Positions 1 through 10,892 are shown, counted from the first letter of the stretch. The stretch: DNA of 64,000 nt from Cupriavidus sp. 2SB (GCF_005503625.1 NZ_SCMX01000030.1:1-64000), one strand, 5' to 3'. Made by a program: numbers and translations. Notes: generated from the sequence alone by a model not told the origin.

Positions 1-160
1 AAGCAGGGGAGGGTGACGACGCGTCGCGTGCGCCGCTCATCGAGCGGGCCAGTGTCTGGCTGCCCTGGCCCGCCAGCAATCCCCCTGTCACCAGCAATCC
101 CGTCAGGCCGATCAACTCGGCAAGTGCCTGGCGTCGGGACCGTGTCTGGAAGCGCGTCAT
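1..160 (-). CDS. Partial exported protein, N-terminus only
   Basis: The reading frame opens with ATG at 160 on the minus strand and runs off the left edge with no stop. The 53 visible residues start with a basic stretch containing SRRQALAEL, then a hydrophobic run (LIGLTGLLVTGGLLAG) and a polar Ser/Ala/Pro region, as in a signal peptide. The paired arginines hint at Tat export but the motif is not canonical. The gene lies 21 bp downstream of the ChaC gene on the same strand, so they may be co-transcribed. The mature part is outside the window and I cannot name the family. Confidence 0.5.
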   Translation of the reverse strand, partial: MTRFQTRSRRQALAELIGLTGLLVTGGLLAGQGSQTLARSMSGARDASSPSPA

Positions 161-181
161 GGTGGTGAATGTGGAGGACGA

Positions 182-979
182 TCAGACGGTTTCGTGTGGA
201 TGCGTGCTGGCCGCGATGGCGTCACCGGGGCACGTGGCTGCCGAGGCCGACACGGCGAGCGGCGTGGCAACCGGGCATGAATCGGCAGCGGCCTCCGCAG
301 CGTCGCTAGCCTGGAGCTGGCGCCACAGCCGGCCAAGGTAGGGATCTTCCACACCGTGTGTGGCGAGGCCGAGCAGGGTCTGATGGAGGTAGTCGCGCGC
401 CGGGCCATAAAGTCCGCAGGCGTGCTGCAGGCAGGCCACCACGCGTGCATCTGGCAGGCGGCCCGCGTAGCTTGCGTGCTCGCGGTTCATCACAAACGCC
501 AGGGCGCGTTGGGCAGGCGCTTCCGGATTGGTATCGAGTTTCACGCGCAGCCAGCGCGGGTGATACGCGCCGGTCATCATCTCGCGACGCCACAGCACGC
601 GGAACTCCTGTTCCACGACATGCGCCGGAACGCGAAAAATCATGCCGGTGCAGCAGCCGCCCCGGTCGAGGCCGAGCACGAGACCTGGGTGATCCCATGT
701 GCCGCGATTGATCTTGGAGTACAGGTAGAAGCCGCGATGATAGCCGTGGACGGTGGCCAGGCGGCTTTCCGTATGCACGATCATCGGATTCCAGATCAGC
801 GAGCCGTAGCCGAATACCCAGACATCGCCGTCGAGGCCGGGCTGTTCAGGGCGCTGCGACAGCGTCTGATGAAGCGAGCGCTCCACATCGGCATCGGACA
901 GCAGGGACGACGCGACCGGTGAGCTGCACAGCGTCGTGCGCAGCCTGTCCGCTTCGAGATCCTGTCTGGTGATGGCCAT
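182..979 (-). CDS. chaC: ChaC-family gamma-glutamylcyclotransferase
   Basis: This 265-residue protein belongs to the ChaC family, cytosolic enzymes that cleave glutathione to 5-oxoproline and Cys-Gly. The substrate-binding signature GYGSLIWNP is at about residues 57-65. The expected catalytic glutamate fits RREMMTGAY near residue 133. The remaining core (HGYHRGFYLYS, GLVLGLDRGG) is also family-like. I start it at the ATG at 979 (MAITRQDLE) because the longer frame upstream reads as non-coding; no strong ribosome site is visible. The N-terminal 50 residues exceed the usual ChaC core. Glutathione specificity is inferred from the family. Confidence 0.88.
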   Translation of the reverse strand: MAITRQDLEADRLRTTLCSSPVASSLLSDADVERSLHQTLSQRPEQPGLDGDVWVFGYGSLIWNPMIVHTESRLATVHGYHRGFYLYSKINRGTWDHPGLVLGLDRGGCCTGMIFRVPAHVVEQEFRVLWRREMMTGAYHPRWLRVKLDTNPEAPAQRALAFVMNREHASYAGRLPDARVVACLQHACGLYGPARDYLHQTLLGLATHGVEDPYLGRLWRQLQASDAAEAAADSCPVATPLAVSASAATCPGDAIAASTHPHETV

Positions 980-1167
980 GGGTGAAAGAATAATCCAAAG
1001 CGCATTGACACGTCGCAAGCAAACAACGGTTTGTTGGTGGGGTGTGTGCAGCAGGCAACGGTCGGCGGCGCAGGCTTGATCGGAGCGGGCGCCCTGACCG
1101 GGTGCCAAGTCACTACAATAGGCACCCTAACCTCGTGGAACAGTCACTGAACTTCGGAGAACCCAAG

Positions 1168-1488
1168 ATGGCGCGCACCCTGACCGTGGTATTTGGCAGC
1201 GGCAAGGAATTTGAATTCACGCTGGGAGACGCCGAGTTGTCGGCGGTGACCGAGGACGCCGCGTGGCGCTGGTTCGACCGTGAGTACGCCGAACTTGACT
1301 GCCAGGCATCTAGCCCGGTGGGCAAGGTGCTTGTGATCGACAAGATCCTTAACGTGGCCAAGTTCTCGGGCGAGGCCCGCTTCGCGGGCAATGCCGAATG
1401 GGCACAGGACTTCGCGCGTCATGCGGGGCGGCTGCTGGACCGCGACAAGGTGCGGGTCGACGTGGGCAATGCGGCGATTGGGTTCTGA
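1168..1488 (+). CDS. Conserved hypothetical protein, 106 aa
   Basis: This is a small acidic soluble protein with no signal peptide or membrane segment, beginning MARTLTVVFGSGKEF. The start at 1168 is supported by a CGGAGA ribosome site at 1155-1160; codons further upstream in the frame look non-coding. It reads through to a strong hairpin terminator just after its stop. The central part (VGKVLVIDKILNVAKFSG) has no motif I recognise. It stands alone, divergent from chaC and convergent with the FKBP gene. I do not know its function. Confidence 0.75.
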   Translation: MARTLTVVFGSGKEFEFTLGDAELSAVTEDAAWRWFDREYAELDCQASSPVGKVLVIDKILNVAKFSGEARFAGNAEWAQDFARHAGRLLDRDKVRVDVGNAAIGF

Positions 1489-1516
1489 TCCCGATCAGCG
1501 CTCTCAGCCCTCAACG

Positions 1517-1544
1517 AAAAACGGACGCCTTGGCGTCCGTTTTT
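1517..1544. terminator. Bidirectional intrinsic terminator
   Basis: A perfect 9-bp stem (ACGGACGCC / GGCGTCCGT) with a 2-nt centre is flanked by A and T runs on both sides. It lies between the convergent 106-aa gene and the FKBP gene and can serve both. Confidence 0.88.
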
Positions 1545-1568
1545 CATGGTTGCGGAAGAGCAGGGGGC

Positions 1569-1916
1569 TTAGACGCCCAGCAGTTCCACTTCGAACAGCA
1601 GCGTGGCGTTCGGCGGGATTACGCCGCCGGCGCCGCGTGCGCCGTAGCCCAGCTCGGCCGGGATCACCAGGCGGCGCGTACCGCCAACCTTCATGCCTTG
1701 CACGCCTTCGTCCCAGCCGCGGATCACATGGCCGGCGCCCAGCGGGAAGATGAACGGGTCGTTGCGGTCCTTGCTCGAATCGAACTTGTTGCCGGCCTGG
1801 CCGTTCTCGTACAGCCAGCCGGTGTAGTGCACGGTCACGTGCGTGCCTGCCTTGGCTTCGTCGCCCGAGCCAACGACGGTATCTTCGTACTGCAGGCCGG
1901 AGGGAGTGGTTTGCAT
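1569..1916 (-). CDS. FKBP-type peptidyl-prolyl cis-trans isomerase
   Basis: This is a single-domain FKBP of 115 residues, catalysing prolyl isomerisation during protein folding. The family core is clear: VTVHYTGWLYENG, then FDSSKDRNDPFIFPLGAG, VIRGWDEGVQGMKVGG and the C-terminal GVIPPNATLLFEVELL. There is no signal peptide, so it should be cytoplasmic, unlike FkpA or Mip, which are exported. A good ribosome site (AAGGAAGA) precedes the ATG. Downstream it ends at the shared terminator at 1517-1544. YaeQ lies just upstream on the same strand. Confidence 0.93.
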   Translation of the reverse strand: MQTTPSGLQYEDTVVGSGDEAKAGTHVTVHYTGWLYENGQAGNKFDSSKDRNDPFIFPLGAGHVIRGWDEGVQGMKVGGTRRLVIPAELGYGARGAGGVIPPNATLLFEVELLGV

Positions 1917-1948
1917 CGCGTTCTTCCTTTTCTGGTTGCTGAGGGGTG

Positions 1949-2494
1949 TCAGTCGGCGCGTTGCAGCACGTCGCGCGTCAACTGCACATTATGGTCGTCG
2001 TCGCTGACCCAGATATCGCCATCCTGGATCGTCACGGACAGCCGCATGGCGCGCTGGGCCATCTGCGCCAGCGCATCCACGGCTTCCGATGGCACATTGT
2101 AGACGGTCACGTTGCGCAGCTTGCTGGCCTTGCCCGCCATGCCCTTCCACCATTCGCGGGCGCTGGCGCTCTGATAGGTATAGACGGTCACGCGGTCGGC
2201 ACGGGCGGCAGCGCGCTTGAGGCGGCTCTCGTCGGGCTGACCCAGTTCGATCCAGTGCTCGATATCGCCCGTCAGCGTTTTGTCCCAGAGGTCGGGCTCG
2301 TCCGGCTCGTCCAGGCCGCGCGTAAAGGCGAGGGTTTCGGACGCTTCGCAGGCAAAGGCCAGCAGGCGCACCATCATGCGCGCGTCGTTCTCGGACGGAT
2401 GCTGGGCGATGGTCAGCGCGTGGCTGCCGTAGTACGGCCGGTCCATGTCCGATACGGACAATTCGGCCTTGAAGATCGTGGATTTGAGCGCCAT
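1949..2494 (-). CDS. YaeQ family protein
   Basis: This 181-residue protein matches the YaeQ family, which has a PD-(D/E)XK nuclease-like fold and no well-established role. Recognisable segments are MALKSTIFKAELSVSDMDR at the N-terminus, HPSENDARMMVRLLAF, and the middle DLWDKTLTGDIEHWIELGQP. I start it at the ATG at 2494, where family members usually begin; the frame is open further upstream but reads as non-coding. It precedes the FKBP gene with a 32-bp gap, so co-transcription is possible. Confidence 0.9.
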   Translation of the reverse strand: MALKSTIFKAELSVSDMDRPYYGSHALTIAQHPSENDARMMVRLLAFACEASETLAFTRGLDEPDEPDLWDKTLTGDIEHWIELGQPDESRLKRAAARADRVTVYTYQSASAREWWKGMAGKASKLRNVTVYNVPSEAVDALAQMAQRAMRLSVTIQDGDIWVSDDDHNVQLTRDVLQRAD

Positions 2495-2616
2495 GGGAAC
2501 GGAATGCAGCGCGTGCCGCCCCAGGGTGGGGGACACGCGAAAGGCCGCATCATACGTGATCCGCGTGGCGCCGCGATGGAAAACCGGATGGCTGGCGTGC
2601 GGTGGCGCGCGCTTGT

Positions 2617-2925
2617 TCAGGACTTGCGGTAGTCGCCGAGCCAGAAGCGCAGAAGCGCGGAGACAAACAAAAGCACCAGGAACGCTGCCGCCGCTACCAG
2701 CGCCAGGCCGCCATCGCTATTGATCTGGCCAGCCAGTGCGATGCGTACCAGCAGCATGGCGACCATCGCCGAGAGCAATGGCAGCAATATCGCGCCACGG
2801 CCGTAGGTCTTGAATGCCCACAGCGGGAAGCGACGCAGGAAATTGGCGGGAATGCTCAGGGCCAGGCAGGCACCCGCAGCAGAAAGCGACGCCGCGACGA
2901 CGTCGTTGGGAGAAATCAGGCTCAT
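2617..2925 (-). CDS. Small integral membrane protein, unknown
   Basis: This 102-residue protein has about three hydrophobic segments: around 7-27, 42-66 (ILLPLLSAMVAMLLVRIALA) and 74-95 (LALVAAAAFLVLLFVSALL). It ends with a short charged tail, GDYRKS. No motif points to a function. It sits between YceI and YaeQ on the same strand, with 130 bp separating it from YceI. Confidence 0.72.
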   Translation of the reverse strand: MSLISPNDVVAASLSAAGACLALSIPANFLRRFPLWAFKTYGRGAILLPLLSAMVAMLLVRIALAGQINSDGGLALVAAAAFLVLLFVSALLRFWLGDYRKS

Positions 2926-3055
2926 CTTGGCTCGCGTCGGACCAGTACCGCATACTTCGAACGCGGCAGGATGTAAATCGGCAAGGCGCTGATTCTACGG
3001 AAGATTTTGCGTTTAAAGGTGATGCCGGGTCGTCATCGACGGAGGAATTGCTGGC

Positions 3056-3652
3056 TCAGGGCGCGGCGCCGGACGGCGCAGCCTCTATGGCGATCTGCAA
3101 TGTGACGATGTCGCCCACTTCGGGCAGAAAACGGGTCATGCCAAAAGCGCTGCGCGACAGGCTACCCCGGAAATCGCCGCCGCAGACATCTCGCCGGATG
3201 CCGAACAGCACCGTCTGGCCGCAACTGAAGCGATTGGCTTCGAGCCGAAACGGCTGCGAGATGCCGTGCAACGACAACGTCCCTTCCACGGCAGTCAGCT
3301 TGCCTGCCTCGACCACAAACCGGTTGGCCTGGAACCGTGCCACGGGGAACGACTGCACATCGAAGAATTGCTCGGATCGCAGCACGCCATCCAGGCTGCG
3401 ATTGCCGGTGTCGAGGGAATCGGTGTCGACCGTGAAATCAATGGATCCGGCACCGGTCTGCGGGTCGTAGACGATCCGGCCGTCGATCTTGGCGAAACGG
3501 CCCCGTACGGTCGTGCGGTCGTAGTGGCTGGCGCCGAAGTACACGCTCGTGTGGACGGGGTCCACCGTGTAGTTGGTAGGGGCTGCCCAGGCGGAGGCGC
3601 TCGATGCGAGCAGCGCGCCGACGATGGCGATATGGCGGAGGGCGCGCGGCAT
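3056..3652 (-). CDS. YceI family periplasmic protein
   Basis: A signal peptide covers about residues 1-23 (basic start, hydrophobic core, SAWA cleavage region). It is followed by the YceI lipocalin-like fold, recognised from YTVDPVHTSVYFGASHYDRTT, GRIVYDPQTGAGSIDFTVD, and LDGVLRSEQFFDVQSFPVARF. Relatives bind isoprenoids such as polyprenyl quinones. The protein has two Cys residues, in RFSCGQ and RRDVCGG, which could pair in the periplasm. The gene starts 24 bp after the MAPEG gene, suggesting an operon. The ligand is unknown. Confidence 0.9.
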   Translation of the reverse strand: MPRALRHIAIVGALLASSASAWAAPTNYTVDPVHTSVYFGASHYDRTTVRGRFAKIDGRIVYDPQTGAGSIDFTVDTDSLDTGNRSLDGVLRSEQFFDVQSFPVARFQANRFVVEAGKLTAVEGTLSLHGISQPFRLEANRFSCGQTVLFGIRRDVCGGDFRGSLSRSAFGMTRFLPEVGDIVTLQIAIEAAPSGAAP

Positions 3653-3676
3653 GGTGCTAGGGTTGTGAGGGAACAG

Positions 3677-4066
3677 TCAGTGAACAAACACCGGCAGCAG
3701 GAAGATGCCGATGACGGTCAGCATGCCAATCGTCCAGCACAGCGTACGCAGCGTGGCCCGGTCGGTCAGGTAGCAGATGGTATAGGCAATGCGGATGACG
3801 ATGAAGACCATCGCCAGTTCGTCGATGCGTGCCTGCGGTGCCGCGAGGTACGACGCGGACAACACGGCTGCGGCGAAGAACGGAAAGGCCTCGAAGTGGT
3901 TGCGGTGCGCCATGTCGGCGCGCCGCGCCCGCCCGCTCTGTTTTTCCAGCCACGCGCGAGGATCGTGGTTGTCAAAGCCGCGACGGCCGCTTCCGGCCTT
4001 GGCAATCGCGACTGTCAAAACGGGCATCAGCCCCGCCAGCAGGACACACCAGAACGCGATCGGCAT
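3677..4066 (-). CDS. MAPEG family membrane protein
   Basis: This 129-residue membrane protein begins MPIAFWCVLLAGLMPVL and contains about four hydrophobic segments. The polar loop AHRNHFEAFPFFAAAV is the MAPEG hallmark, a family that includes microsomal glutathione transferases. The start at 4066 is chosen for the AAGGAG ribosome site seven bases upstream; an upstream in-frame start at 4117 lacks one. It is followed by YceI with a 24-bp gap. Glutathione dependence is not shown by the sequence. Confidence 0.85.
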   Translation of the reverse strand: MPIAFWCVLLAGLMPVLTVAIAKAGSGRRGFDNHDPRAWLEKQSGRARRADMAHRNHFEAFPFFAAAVLSASYLAAPQARIDELAMVFIVIRIAYTICYLTDRATLRTLCWTIGMLTVIGIFLLPVFVH

Positions 4067-4168
4067 GCGTGCTCCTTGGATGATGGGTTGACGTGACGGC
4101 GCCCAGCGCGCCGCCATCGGACAATCAGGACAGCCAGGCGGTGCCGCGTGACCTGGTGCGACGAACCT

Positions 4169-4398
4169 TCATGCGGCCACGACCTTGATGCGCACACCAC
4201 CGGTGCCGCCCACGGCGACAACCTGTCCGGCGCGGATCTTGGCGGTCTTGCGCGACTCCTGCGTGCCGTCCACCGACACCTCGCCCGACGCGACCAGCGC
4301 CTTGCCGGCGCCGCCGCTATCGCAGATCCCGGCCAGCTTGAGCAGGTCGTTCAGCGCGACAAACTCGCCTTCGAGCGGGAATGTGATCGTCTGCGCCA

Positions 4399-4399
<1 letters not shown>
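4169..4399 (-). CDS. S4-domain RNA-binding protein (YbcJ-like)
   Basis: This 76-residue protein is essentially a single S4 RNA-binding domain: FVALNDLLKLAGICDSGGAG, then LVASGEVSVDGTQESRKTAK and GQVVAVGG. It resembles E. coli YbcJ, proposed to bind RNA. Its ATG overlaps the stop codon of glnS by one base (TAATG), so it should be translationally coupled to the aminoacyl-tRNA synthetase. A tRNA- or ribosome-related role is inference. Confidence 0.87.
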
Positions 4400-6150
<1,751 letters not shown>

Positions 6151-6263
6151 GGTGGCGCCGCGTGGCATGCGGCTCGATAGCTTGGCGGACGGGCAGGGAT
6201 CGGTCAGCCCCGGTCCTGGTGTTGCCTGGAATGGCGAGATTTTACAGTGCTTGCGGGCTAACC

Positions 6264-6281
6264 CGTCACTAACCTGTGACG
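6264..6281. promoter_or_regulatory. Small palindrome in glnS upstream region
   Basis: The arms CGTCAC and GTGACG are separated by six bases, in the 284-bp divergent gap between glnS and the CoA-transferase gene. On the minus strand a TAAAAT -10-like box is at 6239-6244. A regulatory role is only suggested by position. Confidence 0.25.
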
Positions 6282-6434
6282 ACCCGGTGATTTTAAGAAT
6301 CGTCTCACCTGCATGGCGTGGCGAAGTGGTGCAGAATTCACCGCAGATCGGCTCCCCGCCCATTTTGCGAGGCGTTCTGCCGTGCGACGTGATCGTCGCA
6401 TGCCGCGCCCCGCCTTGCTGCAGGAACACACGCC

Positions 6435-7892
6435 ATGAATACCCCTTCTTCTCCCGCCTCTTCCACCCATCCTGCCGATGCACTGGCTGCGCTATGGCAG
6501 GACCTGGCCCTGCCGGCCGAGGCCCTCCGCCACCTGCACCTCACAGGCGCTGATCCGATACTGCCGTCGAGCTTCGCGATCGGCACCGCCGCACAGGTCA
6601 GCCTGGGCGCGTCGGGGCTGGCTGCGGCAGCGCTCTGGGCACAGCGCACCGGACGCTGGCAGGAGGTATCCGTGGATATGCGCCACGCACTGGCCGAGTT
6701 CCGCAGCGAGCGCTACCTGCGCGTCAATGGTGGTCCGGCCCCGGAGCTGTGGGACAAGATCGCCGGCCTGTATCCGTGCGGTGACGGGCGCTGGGTGCGC
6801 CTGCACACCAATTTCCCCCATCACCGGGACGGCGTGCTGCGCATCCTGCAATGCGCGGCGGAGAAGGATGCCGTGCGCACCGCGCTTGGCAAGTGGAAGG
6901 CCGAGGATTTCGAGCAGGTGGCATCGGATGCCGGCATGGTCGTCTCGGCGATGCGGACCCACGACGAGTGGCTGGCGCATCCGCAGGCCCAGGCGCTGCG
7001 TGGCCTGCCGCCCGTGATCATCGAGAAGATCGGCGAGGCGCCGCCCCAGCCTTTGCCCGAACTGCCGCCCCATGCCGAAATCAATGTCGATGCCCGCCCG
7101 CTAAGCGGTGTTCGCGTGCTCGACTTCACGCGGATCATCGCCGGACCGGTGGCAGGTCGCACGCTGGCGGCCCATGGCGCCGACGTGCTGCTGGTCACTG
7201 CGGCACACCTGCCTGCGATGGAGGTGCTGGTAATCGACACCGGCCGAGGCAAGCGGTCCTGCCAACTGGACCTGCGCGATGCCGAGGACAAGCGCGCGCT
7301 GCACAAGCTGCTGCATGGCACCGACGTGGTGGTGCAGGGCTATCGGCAGGGTGGGCTGGATAAGCTCGGCGTCGGTCCCGAAGCGGCGGCGCGTGCGCGG
7401 CCCGGCATCGTCTACGTGTCGCTGTCGGCGTATGGCCATGTGGGACCGTGGGCTGGCAAGCGCGGATTCGACTCGCTCGTGCAGACGGCCACGGGGATCA
7501 ATGGCGACGAGGCGCAGGCGGCGGGGCGCGCCGATCCGGTGCCGCTGCCGGCGCAGGTACTCGACCATGCCTCGGGTTACCTGCTGGCGCTGGGCGCGAT
7601 GGCGGCATTGCATCGGCGTGCTTCGGAGGGAGGGAGCTGGCATGTGCGGGTGTCACTGGCACAGACCGCACAGTGGTTGCGGAGCCTGGGCCGCATACCG
7701 GACGGCATGGCCACGCCGGACCAGCACATCGACGAAATCTCCGATCTGCTGCAGATCGAGGAGTCGGGGTTCGGCGAACTGACCACCGTGCGTCACGCCG
7801 CGCAGCTTTCGGAGACGCCGGCGCACTGGGCGCTGCCATCGGTGCCGCTCGGCACGCATGCGCCGGAATGGCTGCTGCGCGGCAGCCATTGA
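6435..7892 (+). CDS. Family III CoA-transferase (CaiB/BaiF), rearranged
   Basis: Family III CoA-transferases move CoA between carboxylic acids through an aspartyl-CoA thioester. This 485-residue protein carries the standard N-terminal signature [20 protein letters not shown] only from about residue 222. The first 215 residues contain a stretch resembling the family's small C-terminal domain ([14 protein letters not shown], then [16 protein letters not shown]). The order of modules therefore looks permuted. The candidate nucleophile is the Asp in [11 protein letters not shown]. It is monocistronic in appearance and its substrate is unknown. It is divergent from glnS and convergent with the PPOX gene. 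Confidence 0.85.
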   Translation: MNTPSSPASSTHPADALAALWQDLALPAEALRHLHLTGADPILPSSFAIGTAAQVSLGASGLAAAALWAQRTGRWQEVSVDMRHALAEFRSERYLRVNGGPAPELWDKIAGLYPCGDGRWVRLHTNFPHHRDGVLRILQCAAEKDAVRTALGKWKAEDFEQVASDAGMVVSAMRTHDEWLAHPQAQALRGLPPVIIEKIGEAPPQPLPELPPHAEINVDARPLSGVRVLDFTRIIAGPVAGRTLAAHGADVLLVTAAHLPAMEVLVIDTGRGKRSCQLDLRDAEDKRALHKLLHGTDVVVQGYRQGGLDKLGVGPEAAARARPGIVYVSLSAYGHVGPWAGKRGFDSLVQTATGINGDEAQAAGRADPVPLPAQVLDHASGYLLALGAMAALHRRASEGGSWHVRVSLAQTAQWLRSLGRIPDGMATPDQHIDEISDLLQIEESGFGELTTVRHAAQLSETPAHWALPSVPLGTHAPEWLLRGSH

Positions 7893-7914
7893 CGTAACGG
7901 AGTCAGTACGACGC

Positions 7915-8532
7915 TCAGTACAGCGTCTTGCGCAACCGTTCCGGCAGTTCGCGATCATAGGTCTCACCGTCGATCGCATTCTGGCTGAGTGTGGCGACCA
8001 TCGTGCCAGTGCTCGGCAGGGTGCTGCGTGCGATCTGAGCGTCGGCTGACCAGAGATGCGACCGCACCAGCGCGCGGGCGCACTGGAAGTAGACCGACTG
8101 AATCGCAATCACCAGTACCGTGGTGGGCGGTTTGTCCTCCACCGTGCAGCGTGCAATTAGTTCGGGGTCGACGGAAATCGTCGCGATGCCACTGACCCGC
8201 AGCGTTTCGTTGATGCCGGGGATCATGAACAGCAGGCCCACGCGCGGGTCCGCCACGATATTGCGCAGGCTGTCGATGCGGTTGTTGCCACGTCGGTCGG
8301 GTAGCAGCAGCGTGCGGTCATCGAGGATCTGCACGAAACCTGGCGCGTCGCCACGTGGCGAGCAATCGCCGCCATTGGGGTTCGAGGTCGACAGCAGACA
8401 GAACGGCGCCTTCTCGACAAAGGCACCGTAGTGAGGATGCAGGTAGTCGACTTCCTTCGCCAGGGATGCCCCAGCGGGTTGGGCATACAGCGCTTCCAGC
8501 GCGGCGATCGAGTCTAGTGTGTGCGGGGGCAT
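7915..8532 (-). CDS. PPOX-type FMN-binding flavoprotein (MSMEG_1061-like)
   Basis: This 205-residue protein has the pyridoxamine 5'-phosphate oxidase-like split-barrel: APFCLLSTSNPNGGDCSPRG, then LLLPDRRGNNRIDSLRNIV and GLLFMIPGINETLRVSG. This pattern is typical of the MSMEG_1061 subgroup of FMN-dependent flavoproteins. The start at 8532 has an AAAGAG ribosome site; an in-frame start at 8583 gives non-conserved sequence. The substrate is unknown. It lies 82 bp downstream of PhzF on the same strand. Confidence 0.85.
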   Translation of the reverse strand: MPPHTLDSIAALEALYAQPAGASLAKEVDYLHPHYGAFVEKAPFCLLSTSNPNGGDCSPRGDAPGFVQILDDRTLLLPDRRGNNRIDSLRNIVADPRVGLLFMIPGINETLRVSGIATISVDPELIARCTVEDKPPTTVLVIAIQSVYFQCARALVRSHLWSADAQIARSTLPSTGTMVATLSQNAIDGETYDRELPERLRKTLY

Positions 8533-8614
8533 GATGCGAACTCTTTGAGCAGATGCGACAGGGCCTCCAGTATGCCGCAGCATGTCGGGAGGCTCCGGGC
8601 GAAGTATCGGCGGT

Positions 8615-9475
8615 TCAGATCGTCACGGTGCCCCGGCCCAGTTCAATCACGCGGCCGCCCACGCGGATGGCGCCGTCGGCGGTCACCGAAAGATCGAGCC
8701 GGCAGCGGCGGTCTACTTGTTCGCCCTGATCCACTTCGTATTGCGCCGGCAATGCCTGTCCCGTGGCCAGCAGCCAGCCGCCGAGATTGGCGCAGGCCGA
8801 ACCCGTGCCCGGATCCTCGGCCACGCCGCCACCCTGCTTGGTGAAGAAATAGCGAACCAGCACCTTGCCCGGATGGGTGGGATCGAAGGCGAACACATAG
8901 GCGGTCTTGCGTCCCAGGCTGCTTTGCGGCCACTGCTCCAACCGGCCGCTGTCCGGTTGCGCGCGACGTACGGCATCGGGGGTTTTCAGCGGCACCAGCA
9001 ACTGGTCGGCGCCGGTATCGACCCACATCGGCGAAGCGGCCAGATCATCGGCCGAGAGGCCCAACAGCGAGGCCATCTCGGCATCGGGCAGCCCGGCGGG
9101 CGCGGTCTTCGGCGCGCCTGTGTGCGGCGCGGTCAGCGTCCAGCGGTCTGCCTGTGCGGTGACGGGCACCACGCCGGCCTTGAATTCGAGCGTCAGCGCA
9201 TCGCCCGTGCTGGCGAGTTCGCGCACGACGTGCGCCGTGCCCAGCGTGGGATGTCCTGCGAAGCGCATCTCGTAGCCGGGCGTGAAGATGCGCACGGCCG
9301 CGGTGGCCTGTTCCGACGGCAGGACGAAGGTCGTTTCGGACAGGTTGAACTGCAGCGCCAGCGCCTGCATGGTGGCGTCATCCATGCCACGGGCATCCTC
9401 GAACACGCAGAGCGGGTTGCCTCCGAATGTGGATTCTGCAAAGACATTGACGATTCGGTACGCGTAGCTGGGCAT
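8615..9475 (-). CDS. PhzF family isomerase-like protein
   Basis: This 286-residue protein has the two-lobed PhzF/diaminopimelate epimerase-like fold. Signatures are VFAESTFGGNPLCVFED, LSETTFVLP (with the Glu that is catalytic in PhzF), RFAGHPTLGTAHVV and DPGTGSACANLGGWL. No phenazine genes are nearby, so it is one of the many PhzF relatives of unknown substrate rather than a phenazine enzyme. The PPOX-type flavoprotein gene follows it, and gltS is divergent. Confidence 0.9.
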   Translation of the reverse strand: MPSYAYRIVNVFAESTFGGNPLCVFEDARGMDDATMQALALQFNLSETTFVLPSEQATAAVRIFTPGYEMRFAGHPTLGTAHVVRELASTGDALTLEFKAGVVPVTAQADRWTLTAPHTGAPKTAPAGLPDAEMASLLGLSADDLAASPMWVDTGADQLLVPLKTPDAVRRAQPDSGRLEQWPQSSLGRKTAYVFAFDPTHPGKVLVRYFFTKQGGGVAEDPGTGSACANLGGWLLATGQALPAQYEVDQGEQVDRRCRLDLSVTADGAIRVGGRVIELGRGTVTI

Positions 9476-9652
9476 GGTCGATGGCAGGCGGACGTTGAAA
9501 ACGCCAGTCTACGGAAACGGCGTCCCGATGCCATGCACAGTTTCTGACCCGCCGAACCAGACAGTTCCGCTACGCTGCGTTTTTGGACATTTGGCGATTG
9601 GCGACATCGTTGCCGATGCGAAGAATGGATGCTTTTTTCGGGTACTCCATCC

Positions 9653-10870
9653 ATGCTGGAACTCAACAACTACGAAACGCTCGTGGCGGCGTCGCTGGTG
9701 CTGCTGGTCGGGCGCAAGCTCGTGCAGGTCACTCGTCCGCTGCGTACCTACAATATTCCCGAGCCCGTCGCAGGTGGCCTGATCGTGGCGATCTGCCTGG
9801 CGCTCGCGCGCTACACGGCCGATGTCGAGGTGAAGTTCGATACGGTGACGCAGACTCCGCTGATGCTCGCGTTCTTCGCCACGCTCGGCCTGAGCGCGAA
9901 TCTGGCCAGCCTGAAGCAGGGTGGCAAGTCGATTGGTATCTTCCTGTTCGTGGTCACCGGGTTGCTGATCATTCAAAACGGGGTCGGCGTTGGCCTCGCC
10001 AGCGCACTCGGCCTGGAGCCGGTCACGGGCTTGCTGGCGGGATCGATCTCGCTGTCCGGCGGGCACGGTACGAGCGCAGCATGGGGCGACACGTTCACCA
10101 GGCAATTCGGCATGACGTATGCCAAGGAACTTGGCGTGGCATGCGCAACGTTCGGCCTTGTGCTCGGTGGGTTGATCGGCGGTCCGGTGGCACGCCATCT
10201 GTTGCGCAAGGTGACAGTTCCCGGCCTCGGGACGGATGCCGCCGATCCGCTGACCTTCGAGAACCCGCAGGCGGGGCGGCAGATCACGGCTTCGTCGCTG
10301 ATCGAGACGCTGGCGCTGATCCTGATCTGCCTCTCGGCCGGTTATGCGCTGACCGAATTCTTCAAGGGCACGCGCGTGCAATTGCCCACCTTCGTGTGGG
10401 TGCTTTTCGTCGGCGTGCTGCTGCGCAACGGGCTGGCAGCACTCGGCTGGTACACGGTGTTCGACCGTGCGCTCTCGGTGCTTGGCAACGTCAGCCTGTC
10501 GATGTTCCTGGCGATGGCGCTGATGAGCCTGAAGCTCTGGCAACTGTCGTCGCTGGCCTTGCCGATGATGCTGATCCTTGCGGTCCAGACCGCCGCGATG
10601 GCGGCTTACGCGATCTTCGTCACGTTCCGCGTGATGGGCCGCAACTACGACGCAGCGGTATTGGCGGCAGGACACTGTGGCTTCGGCCTTGGCGCCACGC
10701 CCACGGCCATTGCCAATATGCAGGCGGTGACCGACCGCTTCGGTCCGTCGCATCTGGCCTTCCTGATCGTGCCGATGGTGGGCGCGTTCTTCATCGACAT
10801 CGTCAACGCCATCGTGATCCAGTTCTTCCTGAACTTGCCCATGATCGCGCCTGCGCTGATCGGCCCCTGA
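9653..10870 (+). CDS. gltS: Sodium/glutamate symporter
   Basis: GltS imports glutamate with sodium across the inner membrane. The 405-residue protein shows the family start LETLVAAS-like MLELNNYETLVAAS followed by GRKLVQVTRPLRTYNIPEPV. It has the SGGHGTSAAWGD segment in the first half and the mirrored GHCGFGLGATPTAIANM in the second, typical of the inverted-repeat GltS/ESS fold with about ten to twelve membrane segments. I chose the ATG at 9653 by homology; the upstream ATG at 9629 adds eight non-conserved residues. It faces the GGT-like gene convergently. Confidence 0.93.
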   Translation: MLELNNYETLVAASLVLLVGRKLVQVTRPLRTYNIPEPVAGGLIVAICLALARYTADVEVKFDTVTQTPLMLAFFATLGLSANLASLKQGGKSIGIFLFVVTGLLIIQNGVGVGLASALGLEPVTGLLAGSISLSGGHGTSAAWGDTFTRQFGMTYAKELGVACATFGLVLGGLIGGPVARHLLRKVTVPGLGTDAADPLTFENPQAGRQITASSLIETLALILICLSAGYALTEFFKGTRVQLPTFVWVLFVGVLLRNGLAALGWYTVFDRALSVLGNVSLSMFLAMALMSLKLWQLSSLALPMMLILAVQTAAMAAYAIFVTFRVMGRNYDAAVLAAGHCGFGLGATPTAIANMQAVTDRFGPSHLAFLIVPMVGAFFIDIVNAIVIQFFLNLPMIAPALIGP

Positions 10871-10892
10871 TCGTTCGCCTGCGATAAACGTT

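Noticed and set aside
1..160. Naming the left-edge gene as a SoxY-like carrier
   Set aside because: Only the signal-like N-terminus is visible, which cannot support a family call.
8615..9475. PhzF as evidence of phenazine biosynthesis
   Set aside because: No other phz gene is near; PhzF relatives are widespread with different or unknown roles.
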